Positions 8,924 through 17,131 of a stretch of 64,000 nt of DNA are shown piece by piece. The stretch comes from Bacteroidales bacterium. GTDB taxonomy: Bacteria > Bacteroidota > Bacteroidia > Bacteroidales > VadinHA17. The DNA is taken from the NCBI GenBank assembly GCA_029974835.1, contig JARKQN010000029.1, positions 1-64,000 of the forward strand, in the 5' to 3' direction. The position numbers were made by a program, and so were the translations under genes. Under the pieces are notes generated by a model. That model saw nothing but the letters and a program-made list of their open reading frames with translations. It was not told where the DNA came from and did not search any database. Numbering within the stretch: position 1 is the first letter of the stretch; each line of letters opens with the position of its first letter.

Positions 8924-10099
8924 CTATATAAGCCTTAATGCCGTGCTGCGGCTGGTCAGCCTCCGGTTGACCAGGTCGGTGTTTTTTATCAGGACAAGTC
9001 CGGGCCTTTTGCCCGGCTCAATGGATCCTGCCCATGAGGTTTCACCCAGCGCCAGGGCACCGTTAAATGTTGCCCACCTGACCAGCGTTTCAAGATTAAT
9101 CTCAGGGAAATGTGCGCCGATGGTCTTAAGTTCGGAAAGCATATCGAGTCTGCTGTTCGAGGCAAGGCTGTCGGTGCCGATCACAATATTGCATCCTTCT
9201 TCGTAAAGGAGTCTTACGGGAGGCATTTTCCCTGCAATATACCGGTTTGACTCAGGGCAAAGACAGTAGAAAAGTCCGGGTCTTTTTTTCAGGGCTCCGA
9301 TCTGTTCATTTGTAATGAATGTGTTGTGGACAAGAATAAGATTGCCCGATGAGGTTACCTCTTCAAGGATGGCTGTTACATGATCACTGACCGTCAACGG
9401 TTTCTGCCCCGGAGGGATATAGTGCCTGTATGTATCCATCAGAGGGCCTGAATGGTTCCGGAGGAAGGGTATTTCCCATTCCGACTCCATAAAGTGGATC
9501 GAAGATAATGAGTTGCTGCCGCAGAGATCTTTAAGCTTTCTGAAGAGAGGCACAGGCAGGGAATAGACGGAGTGCGGAGTCATATTCCAGGTGAGTCCGG
9601 TGTCTGAGGCAGCATTTGCAACGGCAAGGGCTTCTTTGATTCGTTCGGAGGCCCGGTTATGATCGATGCCGAAAACCTCTATCAGGTTCGAATATCTGAC
9701 AGTGCTTCTGGTCTTTAGTCCGAATGTGTCGGGAGAATTGCAAATATCGGCACAGAGCACAACACCTCCTGCCGCCATTTCTCTGTCCGCCTCTGCCGCA
9801 CTCTTTTGCCTGTCGCGGGAAATATTGAATCTCTTTTCGTTCAGTTCGAAAAGAAATCCCTGAAGACCTGTCCCGGGAGTAATCTCGTTCCTGAGATATG
9901 AAAGTTCAAGGTGGCAGTGGCAGTTTACAAACCCGGGGATGATAATCCCGTTGTAAAATTCAACGTTGGCCAGTTCCGGGAGATTACCACCGGTATCGGT
10001 GATGCTTATTATGGTACCGTCGTCATCGGCCTTTATGACCGGTCGGCTAAGTACCGGGCCCGTTACGGTATAAACATGCTGGGCCGAAAAAAGTCTCAT
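8924..10099 (-). CDS. Amidohydrolase family deaminase (possible aminodeoxyfutalosine deaminase-like)
   Basis: A 391-residue metal-dependent hydrolase of the amidohydrolase superfamily. It has the N-terminal beta-sandwich and then the metal motif GFVNCHCHLELS (HxH), later His positions in SSIHFMESEWE and ILVHNTF, and the catalytic Asp in VIGTDSLASN. The HxHLELS form is shared by chlorohydrolase/deaminase-type members, including aminodeoxyfutalosine deaminase (MqnX) of the futalosine menaquinone pathway. No other mqn gene is in the window, so that assignment is a suggestion only. ATG 10099 overlaps the TGA of the upstream permease fusion (ATGA), which indicates translational coupling. Confidence 0.78.
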   Translation of the reverse strand: MRLFSAQHVYTVTGPVLSRPVIKADDDGTIISITDTGGNLPELANVEFYNGIIIPGFVNCHCHLELSYLRNEITPGTGLQGFLFELNEKRFNISRDRQKSAAEADREMAAGGVVLCADICNSPDTFGLKTRSTVRYSNLIEVFGIDHNRASERIKEALAVANAASDTGLTWNMTPHSVYSLPVPLFRKLKDLCGSNSLSSIHFMESEWEIPFLRNHSGPLMDTYRHYIPPGQKPLTVSDHVTAILEEVTSSGNLILVHNTFITNEQIGALKKRPGLFYCLCPESNRYIAGKMPPVRLLYEEGCNIVIGTDSLASNSRLDMLSELKTIGAHFPEINLETLVRWATFNGALALGETSWAGSIEPGKRPGLVLIKNTDLVNRRLTSRSTALRLI

Positions 10100-10848
10100 T
10101 GCATTTCACCTTTGAAGAGTTTTATGCCTGTGATCTTTACATGCTTCACCCAGCGGCCGGGTTGGGGATCGTGGTCAAGTAACCAGCCCCGGATATGGGT
10201 AAAAGTTGTATCCCTGAGTTCGCTGCTGACTGTGTACTCATGGTTCATGCCGTCATTTATCAGGTAAATGGCATCCCAGTATTCCCTTTTACCCTCTTTT
10301 GTTGAATCAGCCTTCCAGAAGAAAACATTTGTCCGGAGGTTTAAACTGTTGTCGTCGGGGTACACCGTACCGTTAAATGTAAGATGATAGAAGCCTTTCT
10401 GCCTTACGGGGATGCTGAAAAAGACCTTTTCGTAGGAGCCGTCTGCAGGAATGGAAAAGGATGGTTTTAGATTCCACAGATTGCCGGGCTGGTTCTGGCT
10501 ATCCTCCGACAGTATTCTTGATTCTGATTCACTGAGCCTGGCCAGTACCTGGTCGAATATCTTTTCCAGTTTTCTGGGATTCTTAGCGATATAATATTTA
10601 ATTGTCTGATCGAGCTTGTCCTTGGTATATCCGTACGACCCGATTATATCCACGTAATTCAGGTTGGAGTCCTTCGTTTCGAACATATTTTTTATGCTGG
10701 GCTGCGAAAGCAATCCGTCGGCGAGGTACATTTCGGTAAGAATGTTCACCATCTTTTCGGGCGGGATGGTATCTTTTCTTCTAACGTTAGTGGAAGAGTG
10801 GCTGCAGGAGGCGATCAGCAGAACCAGAATAAGTGATGCCACAGTCAT
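10096..10848 (-). other. DUF4296 lipoprotein segment with possible internal start
   Basis: If the ATG at 10848 is used, it gives a 250-residue lipoprotein with a 15-residue hydrophobic signal, lipobox LIASC and a DUF4296 domain, the length typical of stand-alone DUF4296 proteins. A GGA lies about 12 bases upstream of this ATG, but SD-like sequences are weak evidence in Bacteroidota. It is listed separately so the alternative reading of the fused frame is visible. Confidence 0.45.
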
Positions 10849-12096
10849 GGCACTTTTCCGGTCAGGTAATCCGGCGCTCCCGTCTGAAAGATATTTTCTG
10901 GAGAGGTAACGTACCGGATACCATGCAGCCAGAAACCCTATAAGAAGAACCGTGGCCGGTACAATTATGAAATCTGTAAGACTCATTCTTACGGGGTAAG
11001 CATTCATCATAAGAGTTTCACTGTTGAATTTAACGACACCGTAATTCTGCTGGATATAACAGACAATAAACCCTGCCAGCATACCGGCTGCAGCTCCAAG
11101 AATGGAGATGAGCCATCCTTCGAGAAGGAATATTTTTTTTATTAACCCGTTATCGGCGCCCAGGCTCCGGAGGATTTTAATATCTCTTTCCTTTTCGATG
11201 ATAAGCATCGTAAGCGAACCGATAATATTAAAAGAGGCAATAATCAGGATGAGGGTAAGGATAATGAATATGGCGAGGCGTTCCGACCGCATCACTTTAT
11301 AGAAAATCTCTTTCTGTTCATACCTTGTTTTTACTTCAAACCGGGGGCCGGCGAATGCTTTTATGGCATCGCGCACCGATTCAGCAGTGAATTTTGGATT
11401 TGTGCGCACATCAATTGCACTGACTTCGTCGGTGTATTCAAAAAGTTCCCGCGCAAAATCTATCGGGACAAAGAGATGTTTTGAATCAAATTCCTGGTCT
11501 ATCTGAAATATTCCGGCCGGCGTGATATAACGGTCGATAAATGCATTCTCGGGGTCGGGCGTAACACTTCCCGTCCTCCTCGGAACATATATATGAAGCG
11601 GCGTTATGAAATTTATATTAAGCCCGAGGTAATTTGCCACACCTGCACCGACAACCGCCTGGGGTCTGCCTCCCGGACTCATAAGGGAGAATTCGCCGTC
11701 AATCATTGTGCTGTCGACCCGTGTAACCCTGGAATAATTTGTGTCAACACCCCTCACCGTGGCGATGTACTGCCTCTCGCCGTATTTGAGAAGCGAATTT
11801 TCTTCGAGGATCATGGAATATGAAATTACCCCGTCAAGGGAGTCAAGCCGGGTGAGGAAGGCTTCATCTGGGGTGAAAACCTTTCCCTCTGAAGCTGAAA
11901 TCCTGATATCGGGGTCAAAGGCATTGAATATGCGGTTCACCAGTTCCTCAAGACCATTGAAAACCGAAAGTATTATTATCAATGCCATTGTGCCGACAGT
12001 AACCCCGGCTACCGAGACTGCGGAAATAACATTTATTGCGTTCCTCGATTTTTTTGCGAACAGGTATCTGGTTGCTATGTAAAAAATGAATCTCAC
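10096..12096 (-). CDS. LolC/LolE-type permease fused to a DUF4296 lipoprotein domain
   Basis: A 666-residue protein that joins two normally separate products. Residues 1-405 form a complete lipoprotein-releasing/FtsX-type permease: TM1 about 22-47, a MacB-like periplasmic domain, TM2-4 between 274 and 396, and the EKERDIKILRSLGA coupling region. Residues 417-431 then read MTVASLILVLLIASC, a textbook lipoprotein signal with a lipobox ending at Cys431. Residues 440-666 form a DUF4296 domain (PPEKMVNILTEMYLADGLL). Frame is continuous. It starts with GTG at 12096, overlapping the TAG of the methyltransferase gene by one base, and overlaps the amidohydrolase start by 4 bases. It is either a true fusion with a fifth helix placing DUF4296 in the periplasm, or two genes in one frame with an internal start at 10848. 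Confidence 0.85.
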   Translation of the reverse strand: MRFIFYIATRYLFAKKSRNAINVISAVSVAGVTVGTMALIIILSVFNGLEELVNRIFNAFDPDIRISASEGKVFTPDEAFLTRLDSLDGVISYSMILEENSLLKYGERQYIATVRGVDTNYSRVTRVDSTMIDGEFSLMSPGGRPQAVVGAGVANYLGLNINFITPLHIYVPRRTGSVTPDPENAFIDRYITPAGIFQIDQEFDSKHLFVPIDFARELFEYTDEVSAIDVRTNPKFTAESVRDAIKAFAGPRFEVKTRYEQKEIFYKVMRSERLAIFIILTLILIIASFNIIGSLTMLIIEKERDIKILRSLGADNGLIKKIFLLEGWLISILGAAAGMLAGFIVCYIQQNYGVVKFNSETLMMNAYPVRMSLTDFIIVPATVLLIGFLAAWYPVRYLSRKYLSDGSAGLPDRKSAMTVASLILVLLIASCSHSSTNVRRKDTIPPEKMVNILTEMYLADGLLSQPSIKNMFETKDSNLNYVDIIGSYGYTKDKLDQTIKYYIAKNPRKLEKIFDQVLARLSESESRILSEDSQNQPGNLWNLKPSFSIPADGSYEKVFFSIPVRQKGFYHLTFNGTVYPDDNSLNLRTNVFFWKADSTKEGKREYWDAIYLINDGMNHEYTVSSELRDTTFTHIRGWLLDHDPQPGRWVKHVKITGIKLFKGEMQ

Positions 12097-12908
12097 TACT
12101 TTTTTATCGCTGTTACCAGCAATCCGGTTCCTTTTTTATGCCGGATTACAAGGTCAAATATATTAAGAATAAGCGCAGGGGGGAGGATGAGCATATAGTA
12201 CAGTGGGATAATTATCAGGGTAAGGGCAGACCACTGGAACATCCCGGCAGGATACCTGATAAGCAGTAGCCATGAAATATGACCGGGAAATCCATAGGTG
12301 TATTTAACGCTTATTTCGGCAAACCCCGCTTCTTTAAGTTTTTCAGTTATTTCATCTTTTCCGTAACCAGACCTTACATGTTCATCAATGAATGACCGGT
12401 CTTCTTCGTTCTTTATGCCTGATCCGCCCAGGTCGGACGGGGTGGTGATCAAAAGAGTTCCGCCTTCTTTAAGGGCTGAATGGAAATTCCGGAAAACGAG
12501 GGTGTCATTTTCAATGTGTTCCATTACGTCGACCGAAACAATCAGATTGTATTTCCCTGTTTCTTTCAGGGTGGTAAGGTCGCACTTTTCGAAGGTTACC
12601 CGGCTGCCCTGAACCTCTTTCGCGAAGAACCTGTTGCAGTCCTCCACCTGTTCTTCGGCCACATCCACTCCCTTTATACTCCACCCGGGGTTTCCCATTG
12701 CCATAAACCAGGCATGCTGCCCAAGCCCGGACCCTGCATCAAGAACCGTCGAATCGGCAGGAAGACACCTCCTGATTTTTCTGATCTCCTTACGGAAATG
12801 CCACGCCCTCAGGAACAGAAGATTAAGTATAAAGTAAAGTAATTTTCTCAGGAAACCCGAATTTCTGACATATTTTCCGATAGTGTCCTTTATTGGTTCG
12901 AAATGCAT
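12096..12908 (-). CDS. Class I SAM-dependent methyltransferase, membrane-anchored
   Basis: A 270-residue methyltransferase. The SAM-binding motif I is VLDAGSGLGQHAWFMA (about 55-70), motif II is IKGVDVAEEQVEDCNRFF, and a VDVMEHIEND post-motif resembles the UbiG/SAM_11 group. A hydrophobic stretch near residues 20-32 and another near 218-250 (LTLIIIPLYYMLILPPALILNIFDLVI) suggest membrane attachment through the C-terminus, so the substrate may be a lipid or lipid-linked molecule. It is co-transcribed: 4 bases after rbfA, and its TAG overlaps the GTG of the permease fusion. Substrate unknown. Confidence 0.85.
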   Translation of the reverse strand: MHFEPIKDTIGKYVRNSGFLRKLLYFILNLLFLRAWHFRKEIRKIRRCLPADSTVLDAGSGLGQHAWFMAMGNPGWSIKGVDVAEEQVEDCNRFFAKEVQGSRVTFEKCDLTTLKETGKYNLIVSVDVMEHIENDTLVFRNFHSALKEGGTLLITTPSDLGGSGIKNEEDRSFIDEHVRSGYGKDEITEKLKEAGFAEISVKYTYGFPGHISWLLLIRYPAGMFQWSALTLIIIPLYYMLILPPALILNIFDLVIRHKKGTGLLVTAIKK

Positions 12909-12912
12909 GGGA

Positions 12913-13251
12913 TCAGTGATTCAGGAGTTTTTCAATATTATCAATGTAGTCGAGACTGTCGTCGATGAAAAATGCAATCTCAGGAACGATCCTGAGCTGA
13001 GTCCTTATCTTCTGGCCAAGCTCAAAACGTATCCTGCCGGTGTGGTCTTTAAGATTATCCAGAACTTCCTGTTTGCCAGAGGAGGGATAAATGCTCAGAA
13101 ACACTTTTGCCAGCGACAGGTCCGGGCTCATTCTTACAACGGTTACTGAAACCAGCCTGCCGGGAGCATATTCCCGTGCCTTTAACTGGAAAATACCTGC
13201 AAGCTCTTTCTGAATAAGCCTGGATACTTTCTTTTGCCTTGTTGATTCCAT
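12913..13251 (-). CDS. rbfA: Ribosome-binding factor A
   Basis: A 112-residue KH-fold protein that binds the 30S subunit and helps mature the 5' end of 16S rRNA. The family pattern is clear: STRQKKVSRLIQKELAGIF at the N-terminus, VTVVRMSPDLSLAKVFLSIYP in the middle and IRFELGQKIRTQLRIVPEIAFFIDDSLDYIDNIEKLL at the end. The open frame begins at 13284, but the family starts at ATG 13251, just downstream of a TACCTTTG -7 box. It is the first gene of the minus-strand unit that runs to 7011. Confidence 0.95.
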   Translation of the reverse strand: MESTRQKKVSRLIQKELAGIFQLKAREYAPGRLVSVTVVRMSPDLSLAKVFLSIYPSSGKQEVLDNLKDHTGRIRFELGQKIRTQLRIVPEIAFFIDDSLDYIDNIEKLLNH

Positions 13252-13273
13252 TATAACACCGGTTTTTATCGCC

Positions 13274-13281
13274 CAAAGGTA
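13274..13281 (-). promoter_or_regulatory. -7 promoter box upstream of rbfA
   Basis: TACCTTTG on the minus strand matches TAnnTTTG and would start transcription about 15-20 bases before ATG 13251. A -33 element is not evident. It supports the shorter rbfA start. Confidence 0.4.
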
Positions 13282-13337
13282 CAAATACTTATTAAACCGG
13301 AGGCGGAAGGACTCATATTTACGGTAACTTTGACAAA

Positions 13338-13367
13338 TTGCAATATCTGCAAAAAAGAGTAGATTTG
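13338..13367 (+). promoter_or_regulatory. Promoter of trpS
   Basis: TTG (13338-13340), a 19-base spacer, then TAGATTTG (13360-13367). This is a complete match to the Bacteroidota -33/-7 layout and is one of the best promoters in the window. It would give a leader of about 20 bases before ATG 13394. Confidence 0.6.
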
Positions 13368-13393
13368 CGTTTTGTTTTCACCACCTTATTGAT

Positions 13394-14386
13394 ATGGATA
13401 TTGTTGTTAGCGGAATCAGGTCGACCGGAAACCTTCACCTTGGAAACTATTTCGGAGCTGTCAGAAATTTCGTGAAGATGCAGCACGAGAACAAGTGTTT
13501 CTTCTTCATTGCAGATTATCATTCTCTGACCACTCATCCCAAACCGGAAGACCTTCAGGGAAATATTAAACAGGTACTTTCAGAGTTTCTTGCATGCGGC
13601 ATTGATCCTGAAATGGCAACGGTTTTTGTACAGAGCGACGTGCCCGAAGTGGCCGAACTGTACCTCCTGCTTAACATGAACGCATATGTTGGCGAACTGC
13701 AGAGAACTGCCTCTTTCAAGGAAAAGATACGTAAACAGCCCGACAATATTAATGCAGGTCTCCTGACTTACCCGGTTCTGATGGCGGCAGATATAATTAT
13801 TCATAAGGCAAACAAGGTGCCCGTTGGAAAAGACCAGGAACAGCACCTCGAGATGACAAGACGTTTTGCCCGCAGGTTCAATTCAATGTACGGCGTGAAT
13901 TATTTTCCCGAACCTGAAGCTTATAATTTCGGAAGCAGGCTGATAAAAATACCGGGTCTTGACGGTTCCGGCAAAATGGGGAAAAGTGAAGGCAACGGCA
14001 TATTCCTTTCTGATCCGCCCGAAGAAATCAGAAAAAAAGTCATGAGAGCCGTTACAGACTCCGGTCCCGTTGAACCAAACCAGAAGATGCCGGTCCCAAT
14101 CAAAAATCTGTTTACAATTATGGGTGTGGTTTCGGAACCTTCTACGGTAAAACACTTCAGGGAAAAATATGCTTCCTGCGAAATACGGTACGGCGAAATG
14201 AAAAAACAGCTTGCAGAAGATATTATAAGATTCATATCACCTGTGAGGGAAAAGATACTGGCCATTTCGTCAGACGACAGGTACCTTGCAAAGGTTATGA
14301 AGGAGGGAGCGGAGAAGGCAAGGGCAAGCGCTTCTGCAACAGTTAGAGATGTTAAAGAAATCATCGGCTACAGGAAAATGTTCTGA
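13394..14386 (+). CDS. trpS: Tryptophanyl-tRNA synthetase
   Basis: A 330-residue class I synthetase that charges tRNA-Trp, the normal bacterial length. The HIGH-type motif is GNLHLGNY (about 14-21), the tryptophan-binding/adenylate region PVLMAADIIIHKANKVPVGKDQEQHLE is typical, and the KMSKS loop reads KMGKSEGN (about residue 198). The Gly in place of the first Ser is a tolerated variant. It is monocistronic, with its own promoter 27 bases upstream. A hairpin 10 bases after its stop has its T-run on the minus side and so serves the convergent receptor gene better than trpS. Confidence 0.97.
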   Translation: MDIVVSGIRSTGNLHLGNYFGAVRNFVKMQHENKCFFFIADYHSLTTHPKPEDLQGNIKQVLSEFLACGIDPEMATVFVQSDVPEVAELYLLLNMNAYVGELQRTASFKEKIRKQPDNINAGLLTYPVLMAADIIIHKANKVPVGKDQEQHLEMTRRFARRFNSMYGVNYFPEPEAYNFGSRLIKIPGLDGSGKMGKSEGNGIFLSDPPEEIRKKVMRAVTDSGPVEPNQKMPVPIKNLFTIMGVVSEPSTVKHFREKYASCEIRYGEMKKQLAEDIIRFISPVREKILAISSDDRYLAKVMKEGAEKARASASATVRDVKEIIGYRKMF

Positions 14387-14395
14387 AAATTAAAA

Positions 14396-14414
14396 GCCAG
14401 GTTTTTAACCTGGC
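14396..14414 (-). terminator. Hairpin terminator after the TonB receptor gene
   Basis: A perfect 8-bp stem (gccaggtt / aacctggc) with a 3-base loop. Read on the minus strand it is followed by TTTTAATTTT, an intrinsic-terminator tail. On the plus strand no T-run follows. It therefore fits best as the terminator for the receptor gene, about 130 bases downstream of its stop, and may also block antisense reading from trpS. Confidence 0.6.
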
Positions 14415-14542
14415 TGCCCTGAAGATTCAAGTATATGTTGGAGATTGCCTGTATAAGGTAATAAACAAAATGCGTGCCAAAACATAAATGCACTGATTTC
14501 CAGCGTTATAATGGCACGGAAAGATGATTCTTAGCCCGCCTT

Positions 14543-16969
14543 TTACATCAATACCCTGAGTGAGATTATCAGATTGCGACCGGGTGCCGCAATGCCCCAT
14601 GAATAGGGTCTGTACCTGTGATCGAGGATATTTTCACAGCCTGCTGAAAGGAGAGACCACGGGGATACCCTGTAAATTACCTTGAAGTTAAGGGTGTACC
14701 ATCCCGGCGACCAGGGATTTCCGTCTTTGTCGGCAGCATACATGTAAGGCTTGGAGATCTCCGAAGGAGGCATATTTTTATAGGTCTTCGGACCATTAAA
14801 AATAACATTTATGTCGGCCTTTATCCGGCCGCTCTCATATACCAGATGTGAAGAGCCGAACAGGGGGGCGGCATGACGCAGGGGTATGCCTCCCGACTCG
14901 GTGCCTTTCATAAGTGTTACCAGTGACCTCATATACAGTTTCCCGGTGAAATTGGTCTGCAGGGCGGCAGTGGTACCGTACACCCTTGCATATCCGGCGT
15001 TTACAACAGCCTCCACCTTGCTTAATTCTACCTGGTAAATAATGGAATCTGCACCGTTAAACAGGAAGTCGTGCCTTACCATGGCATTTTTAAGCCAGGT
15101 GTAAAAACCATTAAGTTCAATCCTGCAGAATTTCCCGAAATTTTTCTCAATTCCTGCATCTCCGCTTACTGCATATTCGGGTTTCAGACCGGGGTTGGGC
15201 ACCACTACAATCCCGGGGGCCGAATCAAACACCTTTCCGGCATCATCGAGGTTGGGAGCCCTGAACCCGGTGGAGAGATTAAGCGTAAGCCGGTATCCGC
15301 TGCCGGGATTCAATGAAATACCTGCCGACCCGGTTAATGCGCCGTTGGCAATGTTAATTTCGGTAAACGGGAAGTTATAGTAAGTGTTATCGGCTATAGA
15401 TGAATTCAGACTCACATAATTATATCTCAGTCCGGAGTTCAGTGAAAGCTTCTCCGAAGGGGAGTATTTGTAACCTGCATAAACCGAATATCCTGCATAC
15501 TTGTTTTTACCATTCGGATACCTCGACCCGGCGGGTGAAACCTCAAAAGTTTTTATGTTTCTTGTCCGGGCTACCGATTTAATGTCGTTTAAAAAGAGTT
15601 CCGTCCCATAGAAGAAGAGGTGTTTCCTGTTGCTGCTCGTTTTGTCAAAATCGGCATTCAGTGAATAAATGGTCACCTTCTCGAACTGTTCGTTTATCAG
15701 AAGTTTGCCGAGAGCCCTGTCGTGCCGGCTTTCACGGTAATCCTGTCGTGCTGCGGTTATATTAAATTCATCAAAAAGAATTGATTTACCGGTGTAGTTG
15801 ATCCGGAGATTGTTCATCATCCACAACTGCGGTCCGTAGTACCATTCGCCGTACCGGAGTTTGCCCGATTTGTACTGTATGAGACGGTCGTATCTCGGAA
15901 CGTTGGAAAGGGCCGAATAGTGATTTGCCAGAACAATGTCGAGATTACGTGACGGCTGATACCTGAACTTAAAAGTCGTGTTGATCTGACTGTATCCGGA
16001 GTATACCTGCAGGTCAGGATCAGGATTGCTTACAATCGTATCGGTCCCGTTAACAGTCTTCACAAATTCGGGCCTGCGGTATTCCGGATGCCTGCGGGAT
16101 CCCATTCTGAGATCGTCGAAGCTTGAATATGAGATGCTTGCCAGAAATCCTGTCTTGCGAAAACCTCCGTTGATTTTTATCTGTGATGTCTTTTCATTGT
16201 CGGCCGAGGAGTACCTGAGAAAAGCTTCCGATTTAAATACGGGATTTTTTCCCGGAGAAAGCATTACCTTATCTGAATGAAAATCCATCACCCCGCCGAT
16301 GGCATCACTGCCGTAAACCACCGCTCCGGGGCCAAAGATAATCTCGGCCGACTGCATTACGTTGGGATCGAGTGAAATAACATTCTGAATATTTCCTTCA
16401 CGGTAAATGGCATTGTTCATTCTGACGCCGTCAATTACAATCAGTACACGGTTGGTGGCAAACCCGCGTATCATAGGGCTTCCTCCGCCCAGCTGGCTCT
16501 TCTGCACATACACTTCTCCCGATGAGGCAATCAGATCCGCGGCCGTTTGCGGATTATTGAAAACTATGGATTGAGAAGGGATGACTGAAATGCGGTTGGG
16601 AACAGTGATTCTCTCCTGTTCCCACCTGTTGGCCGAAATGACAAACTCTTCAAACTCAAAAACTCTTCTGGCAAGAAGAATCGTATCGCCGGCGCTTTTT
16701 ATTTCCGCCACAGTCAGACATGAACGTTCATACCCGAAAAGCTGAAAACAGAGAGTTTCCTCATCGCCCCTTCCCGATATATCTATTTTCCCGCTATTCC
16801 CCGTGAAACTTATTAACCTTCCCCCTGAGTCAAGCATGGCAACATCCTGAAGGGGTTTTCTGTCATCCCTGTCTGCCAGAATAACCTCCTGCCCCGATGC
16901 CAGTGCCGCGATAATCAGAAGTATTGTTATACTGCAAATCCTTTTCACCCGGTTCAGAAAAAGAAACAT
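14543..16969 (-). CDS. TonB-dependent receptor, heme/hemoglobin type
   Basis: An 808-residue outer-membrane receptor with a signal peptide (about 1-26, ending ALASGQ) and a short carboxypeptidase-regulatory-like domain (about 27-95). The plug follows (about 115-235, with SPMIRGFATNRVLIVIDGVRMN and AEIIFGPGAVVYGSDAIGGVM), then a 22-strand-type barrel to the C-terminus. The plug ending and the barrel stretch YQPSRNLDIVLANHYSALSNVPRYDRL are characteristic of hemoglobin/hemin/transferrin-type receptors. Uptake of heme or an iron complex powered by TonB-ExbBD is therefore the likely role; no heme-handling partner is nearby. It is a single gene. The C-terminal residue is Met rather than the usual aromatic. 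Confidence 0.85.
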   Translation of the reverse strand: MFLFLNRVKRICSITILLIIAALASGQEVILADRDDRKPLQDVAMLDSGGRLISFTGNSGKIDISGRGDEETLCFQLFGYERSCLTVAEIKSAGDTILLARRVFEFEEFVISANRWEQERITVPNRISVIPSQSIVFNNPQTAADLIASSGEVYVQKSQLGGGSPMIRGFATNRVLIVIDGVRMNNAIYREGNIQNVISLDPNVMQSAEIIFGPGAVVYGSDAIGGVMDFHSDKVMLSPGKNPVFKSEAFLRYSSADNEKTSQIKINGGFRKTGFLASISYSSFDDLRMGSRRHPEYRRPEFVKTVNGTDTIVSNPDPDLQVYSGYSQINTTFKFRYQPSRNLDIVLANHYSALSNVPRYDRLIQYKSGKLRYGEWYYGPQLWMMNNLRINYTGKSILFDEFNITAARQDYRESRHDRALGKLLINEQFEKVTIYSLNADFDKTSSNRKHLFFYGTELFLNDIKSVARTRNIKTFEVSPAGSRYPNGKNKYAGYSVYAGYKYSPSEKLSLNSGLRYNYVSLNSSIADNTYYNFPFTEINIANGALTGSAGISLNPGSGYRLTLNLSTGFRAPNLDDAGKVFDSAPGIVVVPNPGLKPEYAVSGDAGIEKNFGKFCRIELNGFYTWLKNAMVRHDFLFNGADSIIYQVELSKVEAVVNAGYARVYGTTAALQTNFTGKLYMRSLVTLMKGTESGGIPLRHAAPLFGSSHLVYESGRIKADINVIFNGPKTYKNMPPSEISKPYMYAADKDGNPWSPGWYTLNFKVIYRVSPWSLLSAGCENILDHRYRPYSWGIAAPGRNLIISLRVLM

Positions 16970-17096
16970 AAAGATAATTAATATTTATCTTTTCAACGGG
17001 CCGTAACAAATCAGTATCTTTTTTTCCTGCAACCAGGGAGCCCTGCCCGAGTGTCTTTAATGGAAAGACCCTGTACAGTGAACCCGTTTTAATTGT

Positions 17097-17104
17097 TATT
17101 TTTG
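17097..17104 (+). promoter_or_regulatory. -7 promoter box upstream of the DUF3352-like gene
   Basis: TATTTTTG fits TAnnTTTG. Transcription would begin near 17111, which rules out the TTG at 17093 as a start, leaves ATG 17114 almost leaderless, and favours ATG 17132. Confidence 0.4.
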
Positions 17105-17131
17105 AATCAATTAATGATTCCGGGTACGGTA

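Noticed and set aside
14473-14518. Inverted repeat cgtgcca / tggcacg around a 32-base loop in the trpS-TonB receptor gap
   Set aside because: Only 7 bp with a long loop and no T-run; probably chance. The nearby 14396-14414 hairpin is the better terminator.
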